DNA of 64,000 nucleotides, from NCBI GenBank assembly GCA_003666485.1, contig CP032931.1:558001-622000 (forward strand). Direction: 5' to 3'. Below are positions 43,220 to 52,204 of the stretch, piece after piece. The stretch's first letter is position 1. The number at the start of each line of letters is the position of its first letter. This DNA is from Levilactobacillus brevis. Lineage in GTDB: Bacteria; Bacillota; Bacilli; Lactobacillales; Lactobacillaceae. The notes beneath the pieces are model-generated. The model searched no databases. It was not told the origin of the DNA and worked only from the letters and a program-made list of their open reading frames with translations. A program made the position numbers and the translations under genes.

Positions 43220-44297
43220 TTATCGCAGATACTGTTGGAATGAGGGCCTAGCTACCTGGAACGATATGTACGATTTACACACCATTGATGAAGCTAGTCC
43301 AAAACCAAGCATGTATGCTGTCCGTAATGAACTGGTCGCGAATAAAGCTGATTGGCAGTACATGCTCTCGGCCCGAACCTTACAATTGGCAATCGCTGAT
43401 TTAGGAAAGGCCTGGCAGAACTTTTTCGACAAAGCCCAACCAGATTGGGGGCGACCAGCTTTCAAATCAAAGAATGCAGCTCGTCAAGGTTTTAAAACCG
43501 ATCGGGCTAAAGTTGTTGCTGGTAAACTTCGCCTGGACAAACCACGTGGTGTTAAAGATTGGTATGACATTAGGGTCAGTCGTCATGCTGATTTGTCCGG
43601 TACGCTAAAGGTGGTCAGTATTTACCGCGAGAATGGTCAGTATTGGGCCTCACTGCCTTTTGAAGTTGAACTCGAAAACAAGCCACAAACGGGTAAAAAT
43701 TCCGCCGTTGATGTCAACGTTGGTCATTTAAACTATACTGCCGGTGTTATCAATACTTTGCCGAAACGATTAGGCAAATTGTATCAGCGAGTCAAGTATT
43801 ACCAACAGCAGTTAGCTCATAAACGCGTCGTGAATGGAAATAAGGCAACTAAAAGTAATAATTATGCTGTAATGAGAGCCAAATTGCAGCGTGACTATCG
43901 TAAGGTGGCTAATATCCAACATGACATCATGCAAAAGTTTACGACGGAGCTGGTCAATAATTACGACAAAATTATCATCGAAGACTTATCCGTCAAGGAC
44001 ATGCAAATGAGTCACGTTGCTTCCAAAGGCTTACAACGGTCTATGTTTGGCTATTTTCGCCAAGTACTCAGCTACAAATGTGCCTGGTATGGCAAGAAAT
44101 TGTTACTGGCAGATAAGACTTACCCTTCAACCCAGCGCTGTTCCAAATGTGGCTACATTAAGCATGGTACCGACAAAATCACGCTCCAAGGCAATGCACA
44201 GCATCAGACTAAACATAATGAATATATTTGTTACAACTGTAGTGCTATCCTTGATCGTGACGAAAACGCCGTTGCCAATCTATTGGATTTAATTTAA
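43143..44297 (+). CDS. tnpB: TnpB RNA-guided nuclease of the IS607-type element
   Basis: A 384-aa TnpB with a helical N-terminus (IRTQKVRLYP), RuvC segments AVDVNVGHLN, IIEDLSV and DRDENAVANL supplying the acidic triad, and a zinc finger CSKCG...CYNC between the last two. TnpB proteins are nucleases guided by an omega RNA from the element's 3' end and help the element persist. The usual RuvC-I form is GIDLG; here it is AVDVN, with the Asp retained. ATG 43143 gives the standard family N-terminus. Confidence 0.9.
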   Translation: MSLIRTQKVRLYPNHHMEKVMDHLCNYRRYCWNEGLATWNDMYDLHTIDEASPKPSMYAVRNELVANKADWQYMLSARTLQLAIADLGKAWQNFFDKAQPDWGRPAFKSKNAARQGFKTDRAKVVAGKLRLDKPRGVKDWYDIRVSRHADLSGTLKVVSIYRENGQYWASLPFEVELENKPQTGKNSAVDVNVGHLNYTAGVINTLPKRLGKLYQRVKYYQQQLAHKRVVNGNKATKSNNYAVMRAKLQRDYRKVANIQHDIMQKFTTELVNNYDKIIIEDLSVKDMQMSHVASKGLQRSMFGYFRQVLSYKCAWYGKKLLLADKTYPSTQRCSKCGYIKHGTDKITLQGNAQHQTKHNEYICYNCSAILDRDENAVANLLDLI

Positions 44298-44370
44298 AAC
44301 AATTTTAAGGGGCTGGCTATAGTCCTCAAACTGTCACAGTTAGTCAATGTGATTACTCCCTAGTGGAATA
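44200..44370 (+). ncRNA. Candidate omega (guide) RNA region of the IS607-type element
   Basis: By family knowledge the guide RNA overlaps the tnpB 3' end and runs to the right end of the element. Just after the stop codon the sequence has GGGGCTGGC, a TCACA/TGTGA hairpin and CTCCCTAGTGG. The exact RNA end is not determinable here. Confidence 0.4.
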
Positions 44371-44491
44371 TCAGAATACCGGTGTTATAACGGCAGTAAG
44401 CAAAAATAATGAAAGGAAATATGCAACCTTTCTAAATGTAGAAAAACATCGTGCTTTTCTATATTTCTCCATATTTTGCATAGCAGGATGA

Positions 44492-44776
44492 ATGATGACT
44501 AAAGTAGACAATACCCCACAATCAGCACACCTGGAACTTGATTTAGACCCGCAATTAATGCAGGATGTCACCCACGTTTACCAAAAATACGGCATGAGTG
44601 TGACGACGGCAATTCACTTATTTTTACAACAATCGGTGAGTGATCAGGACTTGCCATTTGATGTTGAGTTGAGTCCCAAACAATTTCAGGCAGAAATCGC
44701 CCGGGAAAAGGCGACCGGAGATTTACAATCATTGGCGGCCGTTGAAGCGTTGTGGCCAGATTGCCCTGACCAGTGA
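44492..44776 (+). CDS. Orphan RelB/DinJ-like antitoxin
   Basis: A 94-aa protein with a ribbon-helix-helix core typical of DinJ/RelB (LELDLDPQLMQDVTHVYQKY, GMSVTTAIHLFL, DLPFDVELS). No toxin gene follows: a repeat C copy begins 12 bp after the stop. The IS607-type element sits directly upstream and has probably cut the gene from its own promoter. It may be a solitary or decaying antitoxin. Confidence 0.75.
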   Translation: MMTKVDNTPQSAHLELDLDPQLMQDVTHVYQKYGMSVTTAIHLFLQQSVSDQDLPFDVELSPKQFQAEIAREKATGDLQSLAAVEALWPDCPDQ

Positions 44777-44787
44777 ATTTTAGCCCA

Positions 44788-44862
44788 GACTTCAGCACCA
44801 GATATGCGGCGACAGAAAGGGTCTGAGACTTTGGTCCCAGACCCTTTCTGTAAGGTTAAACT
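44788..44862 (+). repeat. Repeat C, copy 3 (right part only)
   Basis: Shares 'TTCAGCACCAGATATGCGG' and the 'GACAGAAAGGGTCTGAGAC' block with copy 1. The end forms an AAAGGGTCTG/CAGACCCTTT hairpin, which can act as a terminator for both flanking genes. Confidence 0.65.
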
Positions 44863-44876
44863 TGTGCAGTGGTTAG

Positions 44877-45809
44877 TTAAAACAGGCGAATCAAGACGAC
44901 CCCGCCAATCAGGACGAGTAGCCCCAGTAATTGCACGGCGACCACTGGCTTGCGTTTGGCGCCCAGCAAGCCGAATTGATCGACTAGCAGGCCACCGGTG
45001 ATTTGCCCCAGCAAGGCGAATACGACCGTCTGACCAGTACCGATGATGGGGGCCAGATAGGCGTTTCCCAGTACGAAGAGGCCACCCATAGCGCCACCCA
45101 GCCAGATCCACCAGGGCTTGCCGCGGCCGACCGCCCGTTTGATAGCGGTGAAGCTGCGGTGGACGACTAAGACGATGAAAAATAGGCAAATCGTCCCGAT
45201 CAGAAAGGAGATGAAGGCTGCGTGTAATGGCGAATCGAGGACGCGGCCCAGGCGGCCGTTGATAGTGGTTTGCGTGGCACCCAGGGCACCGGTGACGATT
45301 CCCAGTAGACGCCAAGGCCAGGGCTTGCTGGCGCGCGTCGTGGTGGTTGACTGGTGATTTAACAGGTCAGGGAGGGCCACAGTAATGATGATACCGGTTA
45401 GCGCCAATAATAGCCCTAGGATACGCACCAGATTCAGCGGCTGGGGTGTTGCATGGAACCAGCCGAAATTATCGATGATGGCGCCCATTGTCACCTGGCC
45501 CAAAATGGGCATGATGGCCGTCTGCACCCCGCCAATGTGGGGGAACAGCAGAATGTTGGTCGTGAGGAAAATCACGCCCAGTAGACCGCCGAGCCAGATC
45601 CACCAGGGCTGCTGGGTCAGCGTGCTGCCGGCAATGCCAAAGGACTCTTGTTCAATGACCATGACGAGGGCTAAAAAGAGCGTGCCAATGGTAAATGACA
45701 CGAAGGACGCCTGGTAGGGTGAGCCAATAAAGCCGCGTAGGCGTGAGTTGACGGCGGTTTGTAGCGAGAGAATAATACCGATAACGATTCCGATGGTGAT
45801 GGGCAGCAT
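44877..45809 (-). CDS. DMT family transporter, tandem YdcZ (DUF606) domains
   Basis: A 310-aa membrane protein with ten predicted helices made of two related halves. Each half has 'PWWIWLGG' and a 'GQxTxGxxxDxFG' segment (GQVTMGAIIDNFG, GQITGGLLVDQFG). Many bacteria encode YdcZ halves as separate small proteins; here they are fused. Substrate unknown. GAGGAGG precedes the ATG. It lies 78 bp downstream of the nucleoside hydrolase gene with a terminator between. Confidence 0.83.
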   Translation of the reverse strand: MLPITIGIVIGIILSLQTAVNSRLRGFIGSPYQASFVSFTIGTLFLALVMVIEQESFGIAGSTLTQQPWWIWLGGLLGVIFLTTNILLFPHIGGVQTAIMPILGQVTMGAIIDNFGWFHATPQPLNLVRILGLLLALTGIIITVALPDLLNHQSTTTTRASKPWPWRLLGIVTGALGATQTTINGRLGRVLDSPLHAAFISFLIGTICLFFIVLVVHRSFTAIKRAVGRGKPWWIWLGGAMGGLFVLGNAYLAPIIGTGQTVVFALLGQITGGLLVDQFGLLGAKRKPVVAVQLLGLLVLIGGVVLIRLF

Positions 45810-45847
45810 GGGGGTTCCTCCTCAAAATGGGTTAATCATCGTGACAC

Positions 45848-45878
45848 AAAAAAAGAGGGCGCCACGAAGGTTCCCTCT
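45848..45878 (-). terminator. Terminator of the nucleoside hydrolase gene
   Basis: On the minus strand AGAGGG pairs with CCCTCT and seven T follow. Confidence 0.65.
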
Positions 45879-45887
45879 AAGTATAGC

Positions 45888-46829
45888 TTATTTGTCGGCT
45901 AAAATCGCCAGTTCGTCAATGCGGCGGAAGAACCCATCATGATCGACGCTCGTGACCAGCGTGATGGGGCGGCCAGTCGGCGTTTCAAAGGTACGGCCGC
46001 GTCCAGGGCCACTCGTCAGGACGTCACTGGTGACCTGCTTGGTCGTAACGATGGCAGGGGTTTCGCTGGCAACCGTGGTGAGAACGTCCCAGAGGAAGTA
46101 AGTCGAGTTGGTTTCAAAATGTTGAAGGGCGGGTACTAACGCGTAGCCTTGGCCAATGAAGTCGATGGCGGGATGTTGGCGTTGGACTGCCCAGTGTTGG
46201 CGAATAGCGGGCGTTAACGGTACCTGTCGGGTACTTTCCAGGCCGACCATTTGGATGTCGAGGTCGCTGTCCCAAACGGTCTTGACCGCTTCGGGGTCCC
46301 AAAAGGCATTCCATTCGGTCGTGCCGTCTTGTTCCGGTTCGGCCACGTTGCCACGACCGTCAAAGGTGCCGCCCATCCAGTAAAGCTTGTCGATTTTGGC
46401 GGTGATGCTAGGGTCGGCTTCTAAGGCACGGGCCAAATCGGTTAACGGACCAGTCATCACCAGCGTCGTGGGTTCGGCCGCCTGCTTGACCTTATCGACG
46501 AGGTCCAAATGTGCTGGCTTGGCCGCAACGGGCGTGGTGACCGTGCCCGCTTCGTTAAGAATAGGCAGGGCATCTAAGCTAAAGGCGTCGAGCCGCCATT
46601 CTTTGGGGAAGGGATGTACGCCACGGGAATCGGAAGCGGCAACATCGAGTTGGGCGCCGTGGCCGAACCGGTCAATGATCTTGCGACTAGCGGCTAGTGC
46701 AGGTTCCAAATAGGAATCCGCGCCCACTACACCCACCCCGGTCAGATGGACATCGGGCATTTGTAGCAGTAACAGTAAAGAAACTAAGTCATCAACGCTA
46801 CCATCGTGGTTAAAATACACATTACGCAT
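45888..46829 (-). CDS. Inosine-uridine preferring nucleoside hydrolase family protein
   Basis: A 313-aa enzyme with the family's N-terminal Asp cluster (NHDGSVDD, in place of the common DxDPGxDD), a TGPLTDLARAL segment, MGG near residue 170, and a late DHDG that supplies an active-site His-Asp. It cleaves ribonucleosides to base and ribose for salvage. The variant first motif may alter specificity. ATG 46829 follows AGAGGAG; an upstream in-frame GTG at 46850 overlaps it. Confidence 0.85.
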   Translation of the reverse strand: MRNVYFNHDGSVDDLVSLLLLLQMPDVHLTGVGVVGADSYLEPALAASRKIIDRFGHGAQLDVAASDSRGVHPFPKEWRLDAFSLDALPILNEAGTVTTPVAAKPAHLDLVDKVKQAAEPTTLVMTGPLTDLARALEADPSITAKIDKLYWMGGTFDGRGNVAEPEQDGTTEWNAFWDPEAVKTVWDSDLDIQMVGLESTRQVPLTPAIRQHWAVQRQHPAIDFIGQGYALVPALQHFETNSTYFLWDVLTTVASETPAIVTTKQVTSDVLTSGPGRGRTFETPTGRPITLVTSVDHDGFFRRIDELAILADK

Positions 46830-47230
46830 GAATGATCTCTCCTCTTTCACCGAACATTATTTGAAATGAAACATTTGATAGTTCATAGTTTACCGAACTT
46901 GATTGGAGAATGCAAGTGACGTGAGAGACTATTTTTGTGTTAGTGGTATGACCTGACGTCAATTTTCAAATCAATAAGTTGATGCTATTAACGCTTGCAG
47001 TACAGCGACTTTTGGTGAAACTGGTTGTGTGAACATGTTATTAAAAAATAAATTCCTTACATAATTTCTGTAATATCGGGGTAGCGGAATACAAAAGCAA
47101 AATTCGGGCTAAACACGAACTTTAAACCGTTTTACCCACTGACCAACCCACACCTCTCAGTGACCGGCTATTGACGCTCCAGCCAATGACGTCGTAAGCT
47201 TAGACTAAGTTAGCGAGAGGGGCTTCGAAC
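46830..47230. other. Divergent intergenic region
   Basis: About 400 bp with no gene. A possible promoter for the hydrolase is TTGACG (47171-47176), 18-bp spacer, TAAGCT (47195-47200). Nothing else stands out. Confidence 0.45.
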
Positions 47231-48016
47231 ATGAATTTTAAAACAAATGATGGCGTAAACTTAGTCTATGATGATCAGGGCAGTGGAACACCGATCGTTA
47301 TCCTGACGGGGATTGGCGGGAGCCGCAAGATTTGGGCAGCGCAAGTGCCGGTTCTTTTGGCGAACGGGTATCGTGTGATTAATATTGACGCGCGGAACCA
47401 AGGGGCATCGGACCAAACCGTTCAGGGCCGCCGCATCTCACGGCACGCAATGGATGTCGCTGAAATAATGACGGCGCTTGACCTTGACCAAGCCATTTTA
47501 CTGGGCAATTCATTGGGTGCGGCGACGTTTTTTGCCTATCTATCGTTATTTGGCGAAAAGCATGTCAAAGCCGTGATTGACGTGGATCAAAGCCCTAAAA
47601 TGGTGGCGGACGCTGATTGGCCATTTGGGTTTAAGCAGCTGACCTGGGATAACTTCCCACAGGTATTAGCGGATCCGATGGGCAAGTCCACGGCGGGCCG
47701 GATTGATGATGCGGTTTACGCTCAAATCCACGAGGAAAAGCAGAAATACCCGTATGACGCGGCGCTAAACTATCCACTGATGGTCGACCACGCTGCGCAG
47801 GATTGGCGGGATGTACTGTCCCAGTTACAAGCGCCGTTCCTGATTGTAGCGGGCGAGCAATCGCCATTCTTTGATCCGAAATTCGCGGCGATTGCTGCCA
47901 AACTGGCACACCACGGTACGTCACAAATTGTCCCAGCTGCCGGCCACATCGTCATGGCAGAACAGCCTGAGCACTTCAATCAAGTGCTGCTGGACTTCTT
48001 GCGGACACTCGACTAG
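47231..48016 (+). CDS. Alpha/beta hydrolase
   Basis: A 261-aa alpha/beta-fold hydrolase with nucleophile elbow GNSLG (Ser near residue 97), oxyanion-hole segment LTGIGG, and a C-terminal 'AGHIVMAEQPEHF' that provides the catalytic His. The acid is probably an Asp near residue 216-220. The substrate is unknown; esterase or lactonase-like activity is likely. GAGAGGGG precedes the ATG. Confidence 0.82.
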   Translation: MNFKTNDGVNLVYDDQGSGTPIVILTGIGGSRKIWAAQVPVLLANGYRVINIDARNQGASDQTVQGRRISRHAMDVAEIMTALDLDQAILLGNSLGAATFFAYLSLFGEKHVKAVIDVDQSPKMVADADWPFGFKQLTWDNFPQVLADPMGKSTAGRIDDAVYAQIHEEKQKYPYDAALNYPLMVDHAAQDWRDVLSQLQAPFLIVAGEQSPFFDPKFAAIAAKLAHHGTSQIVPAAGHIVMAEQPEHFNQVLLDFLRTLD

Positions 48017-48130
48017 TGACCACGAGACCGGATTGGGTTTCCCAGCCACTTTAGCCAAGATTAAGGAAACATCCCTATACTAAGAAACAAGTTAACGACC
48101 AAGTGGTTAACGGAAAGGATGAGTATTGGG

Positions 48131-48349
48131 ATGAAACCAGTTCGTCAGGGCCCTAAACATTGGCTAGCGCTACTAACCGCCGGCATCCTCTTGTTCGCAG
48201 GTGGCGGGGGGACGGGCTATATGCTGGGCCAGCAACAGGCCAAGTCCGCCCAAACCACGCAAATGAAAAATGCCCCGAAAGGCATGAAGAATCGGCCGTC
48301 GGGGGCACCTAGTGGTATGCCAAATCAGAGCAGCAGTAGCGGTAACTAA
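48131..48349 (+). CDS. Small single-pass membrane or secreted protein
   Basis: A 72-aa protein: basic N-terminus, one hydrophobic helix (residues about 11-30, with GGGGTGYMLG) and a Met/Pro/Ser/Gly-rich exposed tail. No domain recognised. ATG 48131 fits the ribosome binding site GAAAGGA better than ATG 48119, which abuts it. Confidence 0.55.
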   Translation: MKPVRQGPKHWLALLTAGILLFAGGGGTGYMLGQQQAKSAQTTQMKNAPKGMKNRPSGAPSGMPNQSSSSGN

Positions 48350-48449
48350 AGATTTCAAGACGAAAACCGGCTAGAATCGTTGTCACCATGCGGTTTATGG
48401 CGTTAAAAGTAGTCGTTTACAGCTTTATAGTGGAAACTGGTCGCCTACC

Positions 48450-48616
48450 GTCCGCCAAATATGGGTTGGAACGCGGTGGGCGGACCGGACCGAGCCTGAG
48501 AAGCGGTCTCGGCCTCGCTTTGAGCCGAAGGTCGCGTCTCAAAGACGCCAGTTGCCTAAGCGGCATGAATCGCGCCGCTAAAGCAACTTCCACGGCTGAA
48601 CCCATATTTGGCGGAC
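48450..48616 (+). repeat. Repeat A, copy 8 (forward)
   Basis: 167 bp with perfect 18-bp terminal inverted repeats (GTCCGCCAAATATGGGTT and its complement). Hairpins read CCGAG/CTCGG, CTTTGAG/CTCAAAG and GTTGC/GCAAC. It is followed by a B element. Confidence 0.93.
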
Positions 48617-48726
48617 TCTCAGCTACAAGAGTACTTGCCAGTAACAATTGGTGTAGCCCCAGGTAGTAGCCACTTTACCAACTAACGCTACTGGGTCCAA
48701 CACAGTGTTACTGACAAGCACTAACT

Positions 48727-48910
48727 TGCCGGAGGCAGCCAGGGTGGAGCCGGCTGTGTCGACGTTGTAGGCTGAGGTCTTTTCTCAGCCTACAGCGTGG
48801 GACGACTTGGAAGCCTGACTGCTTCTGTCAGGCTTTCAAGCGAACCGGAAGACCGTTTCTCAGGCTGGAGGTGTTTTCCCCAGAGCAGGCGGAACCCTGG
48901 CTGACGCAGG
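48727..48910 (-). repeat. Repeat B, copy 2 (reverse)
   Basis: Begins TGCCGGAGGCAGCCAGGG. It contains a strong hairpin GTAGGCTGAG/CTCAGCCTAC and ends in AGCAGGCGGAACCCTGGC, complementary to the start. Confidence 0.88.
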
Positions 48911-49063
48911 CTCCTGGTTTTACTAATTTTAGTAATCAGAACACTGTCGTTTTGGAAACCAACGCGTTAAGTCTACTTTCAATCTTTTGGTAATTAATCC
49001 GTGCAGCATCGTCCAGTGAGCCGGTGCTGTGAACGATTGTCGGCACTACCTATAAAGATGACT

Positions 49064-49102
49064 AAAAATGACCTACCCCGTCAAATGAGGTAGGTCATTT
49101 TT
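49064..49102. terminator. Bidirectional terminator before the sulfotransferase gene
   Basis: AAAAATGACCTACC pairs with GGTAGGTCATTTTT. It serves the minus-strand gene that ends at 49114. Confidence 0.85.
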
Positions 49103-49113
49103 CATGACACAAA

Positions 49114-50838
49114 TTATTTCATAGCTGGTTTAATAGCCTTTAACCCGACCGTGGCACTTCCAGGATACAGGGCCATGCGTTGGGCACGGTAGGTCCAGTC
49201 GCCATGCTTGAAATGGGTGCGGTCAACGTCAAAGACGATTTGGTTCGTCTTCCGGTTGACCTCGACGAACTCACTGCGTTTCCCATTGCTGGCGTAACCG
49301 AAGCCAATCAACGTATTGTGGCGACCGACGGCGTAACTACTACCGACGATGTTGGTGAAGTTGCGTTGGCCCAGCGACTTGCCGAAGCTCCAGGTCTTGG
49401 TGACCGTGTACTTCAGTTGGTCGATCGAGACGATTTCTCCGGCCGACCACTTTTTGGATTGCTTGGTCTTACCACGGGTCACGGGCACGTTGTTGTCATA
49501 GAATTCCAAGGCAATCGATTCACCCTTGTTCTTGCGCGTGTGAATGATATTGACCGCGTGTTGGCCGCCGCTGTAGCGGAAATGCTTGGTCGTTGGCTGC
49601 AACAGGTAGGCTTGGTAACGTTGCGGCAGCTTTTCTGGCGCCGCTAAGATCCACTGCAACTTGGTCGTCTTGTAGTTGATGGCAAAAATCATATCCTGAT
49701 TACGACCAGAGACGATCAGCTCATCACGTTGCGGATCATAGACCATCGAGTTTTGATGGAACCAGTCGATCTTGCCATCAGCCCGGTGTGTCCCATCGTA
49801 TTGGGTGTATGCCGATTTCGGCAAAATGCGCTTGAGGTCAATCACCTTGACGATCTTAGCCGTCTTGTAATTGATCTCAATCATGGTGTCCTCGACGTAC
49901 TTGCTACTCCCGTCATCGACCGTCAGCAACAGGTTGTGGTTCGGCAGTTCAATGGCATCGTGGTGGATCACCGTGTTGGTTGCCAACTTGCTGTGGTCCT
50001 TACGAGTCGGAAATTGGCCTTCAAAGTTGTACTGGCGGTAAACGCGACCGTAGAAGTCGGTCTCCCGCAGCGCGTTGTATTTGTGCGCACTTGCTGAAAT
50101 CTTAGTCAAAATCAGCAGGCGGTTGTTGGCTAGGCGCTTGAAGACGTGGGAAATGGGATTGGTGCTGTACCAACGGACCTGACCACGAGCGTCCAGACCG
50201 TAAGTGGTCCCTTGGCTGGACACGGCAAACGTCAGCCAGTTGTTGCCCTTACCCAGCGCCATCTTTTGGGGATGGCTCGTCTTGAGCGTATTCTTGCCGA
50301 TGCCGTGGGGCGCCTTACCCGTCTTCAACGTGTAGGTGGCGTAACTCTTGCGACCGTTCTTTTGGGTAAACGTCAACGTCACCCGATTGGTCCGGTTGGC
50401 GTACAGGCCAAGAACGCCGACGGAATGGGCCGTCCGGTAGCCAGCAACGTGTTTGGTCAGCGTGGTCTTAGGCGTATCGCCGTGAACCGTCAGCTTGACC
50501 TTGGTAGCTGCGGTCGTCTTGACCAGAATCAGGCCGGACAGCGGCGAGGTCTTGTAAGGGTTAACGATGACCTTGGCATGGGTGATGCCAGTCTTCACGT
50601 GGCGCAAGTCATTGCGGTAAGTCGTATTGAGTCGGTTAGTCGCCGTCGTGTTTTTGGTTGACACGGCCGGTCGTAAGTTGAGTTTGATTTGGTTGGTCGA
50701 CAGAATATTCTTTTTTGAATAATGTTGATGGACCAACAAAAGGCGCCGGACGTTGTGCCGCTGCTGGTAGGCGGTTGCGCCGCCACCAATTACCAGCACC
50801 ACGAGCACGCCCAGGCTTATCTTCCAAAACTTTTTCAT
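49114..50838 (-). CDS. Arylsulfate sulfotransferase-like protein (AssT family)
   Basis: A 574-aa protein with an N-terminal membrane anchor (residues about 5-24), a beta-sandwich domain and a six-bladed propeller of the arylsulfotransferase family. Four active-site segments of AssT are seen: IHHDAIELPNHN (His), DWFHQNSMVYD (His), IVSGRNQD (Arg) and SGGQHAVN (His). The family moves sulfate between phenolic compounds without PAPS. GAGGAG lies 12 nt upstream of the ATG. The lack of nearby sulfate-ester genes leaves the substrate open. Confidence 0.82.
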   Translation of the reverse strand: MKKFWKISLGVLVVLVIGGGATAYQQRHNVRRLLLVHQHYSKKNILSTNQIKLNLRPAVSTKNTTATNRLNTTYRNDLRHVKTGITHAKVIVNPYKTSPLSGLILVKTTAATKVKLTVHGDTPKTTLTKHVAGYRTAHSVGVLGLYANRTNRVTLTFTQKNGRKSYATYTLKTGKAPHGIGKNTLKTSHPQKMALGKGNNWLTFAVSSQGTTYGLDARGQVRWYSTNPISHVFKRLANNRLLILTKISASAHKYNALRETDFYGRVYRQYNFEGQFPTRKDHSKLATNTVIHHDAIELPNHNLLLTVDDGSSKYVEDTMIEINYKTAKIVKVIDLKRILPKSAYTQYDGTHRADGKIDWFHQNSMVYDPQRDELIVSGRNQDMIFAINYKTTKLQWILAAPEKLPQRYQAYLLQPTTKHFRYSGGQHAVNIIHTRKNKGESIALEFYDNNVPVTRGKTKQSKKWSAGEIVSIDQLKYTVTKTWSFGKSLGQRNFTNIVGSSYAVGRHNTLIGFGYASNGKRSEFVEVNRKTNQIVFDVDRTHFKHGDWTYRAQRMALYPGSATVGLKAIKPAMK

Positions 50839-51294
50839 GATATGTATTAACTCCTCAAATATTTTCCGTGTTAATCACGAATGAATGCTCTTGCCATTTT
50901 AGCAATTATTTTATTAAAATTCAACCGGACCCCCGTGTGACGGCACTTTCTGATGCTATTAGTCCGAAACTAAAGGTTGCAAGTACAAAAACACCTGATA
51001 ATACTCAGCTGACAAAGATGGTGAACATTAAATGAGTCCATGCCACCACCTGCGGCTGTCAGAGATTCCGGTAGCTATGGGGAACGCCGGCGGCCTAAGG
51101 AGCGGTCCGCCGACTCGGTTTGAAGATTGACGCAGTACAAACCAGTACGATAAAATTAGGTATCGTCACATGGTAGGCGGGCGGAGCGAGTCAAAGCCCA
51201 CGCCGCAGTCGCTATCGTTACGACGCTAAATCTTGTATACTGTTACTATCAAGGTGAGACGGGTACTTGCGGCCTGTCGGGAGGAGAATCACAT
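50839..51294. other. Intergenic region with B remnant
   Basis: About 456 bp without a gene. It holds a partial B element (51049-51126). GGGAGGAG near 51279 is the ribosome binding site of the next gene. No other structure was recognised. Confidence 0.6.
51049..51126 (+). repeat. Repeat B, copy 3 (partial, forward)
   Basis: Carries the left part of B (GCGGCTGTCAGAGATTCC, GCTATGGGGAACG, GGAGCGGTCC); the hairpin half is missing. Confidence 0.7.
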
Positions 51295-52032
51295 TTGGAT
51301 AAACAAGATCGACTAAATTTTAAATTAGGGGCTAAGCAGCAGGTTTCTAGCAATTTTAAATTTTATTTACTGCTCTCCATTCTGTGGATGGCCATGCAAT
51401 GGATCGGCAGTAGCATGTACGCCCGTGACGTGAGTTGGGCCGAACGCGTCTTGAGCGATGGCAGTACCGCGATTGGCTGGAACGGCTTCTTCTCGTTTGC
51501 GGGGATGTTCTTCTTAGTGGCCAGCATGTTGCGGGTGGGGGTTCGCTTGACCATGATCGATTTGGATCGGGGCAAGATTGAAGCCAACAATCCCATCCAA
51601 CGGAGTTTTGCGCTGTTCGACAAGGGGCAGTACTTCCTGGGCTGGATCTTCATCAGCATTCTCACGGGAATCTTCGTGGCTCTGTGGTCCCTATTGCTGG
51701 TGTTCCCAGGCATCATCAAGGCCTACGCCTATTCCCAGGCGTTCTACATTTACCGGGATGCGTATGACCGCGGTGAAAAAATGTCGGCGCTCCAGGCAAT
51801 TACGGCGTCACGGAAATTAATGGATGGCAACAAAGCGTTCCTGTTTATCATGGACCTGAGTTTTATGCTCTGGTTCATCCTGGTTGCCATCACGTTCAAC
51901 ATTGCCGGACTGTTCGTGGATCCGTACTACGACCTCACGCGGGCCAAGTTCTACAACCAGCTGGTCGTGCGGCAACAAGACGTTCCCGGGGGCACGCACT
52001 TTACCACAACTGACCAGAATTCTGAAAATTAA
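51295..52032 (+). CDS. DUF975 family membrane protein
   Basis: A 245-aa protein with five to six hydrophobic segments and the DUF975 pattern: 'GWIFISILTGIFVALWSLLL' followed by 'FPGIIKAYAYSQAFYI' and a later 'DPYYDLTRAKFY'. Function unknown. It starts with TTG after GGGAGGAG. Confidence 0.8.
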   Translation: MDKQDRLNFKLGAKQQVSSNFKFYLLLSILWMAMQWIGSSMYARDVSWAERVLSDGSTAIGWNGFFSFAGMFFLVASMLRVGVRLTMIDLDRGKIEANNPIQRSFALFDKGQYFLGWIFISILTGIFVALWSLLLVFPGIIKAYAYSQAFYIYRDAYDRGEKMSALQAITASRKLMDGNKAFLFIMDLSFMLWFILVAITFNIAGLFVDPYYDLTRAKFYNQLVVRQQDVPGGTHFTTTDQNSEN

Positions 52033-52104
52033 GAATTGCTAAAGAAGGCATGTCGGAGCCAGGGACGCTTGGTTCTGGTTACGACAAGATAGATTCAGAG
52101 ATAC

Positions 52105-52140
52105 CAAGGCGTTTGGGCATTTTTCCCAAGCGCCTTTTTT
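52105..52140 (+). terminator. Terminator after the DUF975 gene
   Basis: AAGGCG-TTGGG pairs with CCCAA-CGCCTT, then TTTTTT. Confidence 0.85.
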
Positions 52141-52204
52141 CATGGCAAAGGTTCAGCCGCTCATCTAGTTAAAGCTGTTTGCACTTAATATTGGGGAAAA
52201 GCGC

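Larger units (their letters stand above)
42420..44498 (+). mobile_element. IS607-type element with TnpA and TnpB
   Basis: A serine recombinase gene and an overlapping tnpB gene are flanked by an identical 14-bp direct repeat AGGATGAATGATGA (42420-42433 and 44485-44498). The span of about 2.06 kb fits an IS607 element. Exact ends are uncertain because IS607 members lack terminal inverted repeats. The right copy overlaps the start of a RelB-like antitoxin gene. Confidence 0.75.
48350..49113. other. Intergenic composite repeat region
   Basis: About 760 bp without a gene: A copy 8, a linker of about 110 bp, B copy 2, about 150 bp unassigned, and a bidirectional terminator. Confidence 0.75.

Noticed and set aside
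48417-48647. Reading frames inside repeat A and B copies (also near 13683, 18868, 58447, 63671)
   Set aside because: They are not conserved between copies, which differ by compensatory pair changes and small indels that would break the frame.
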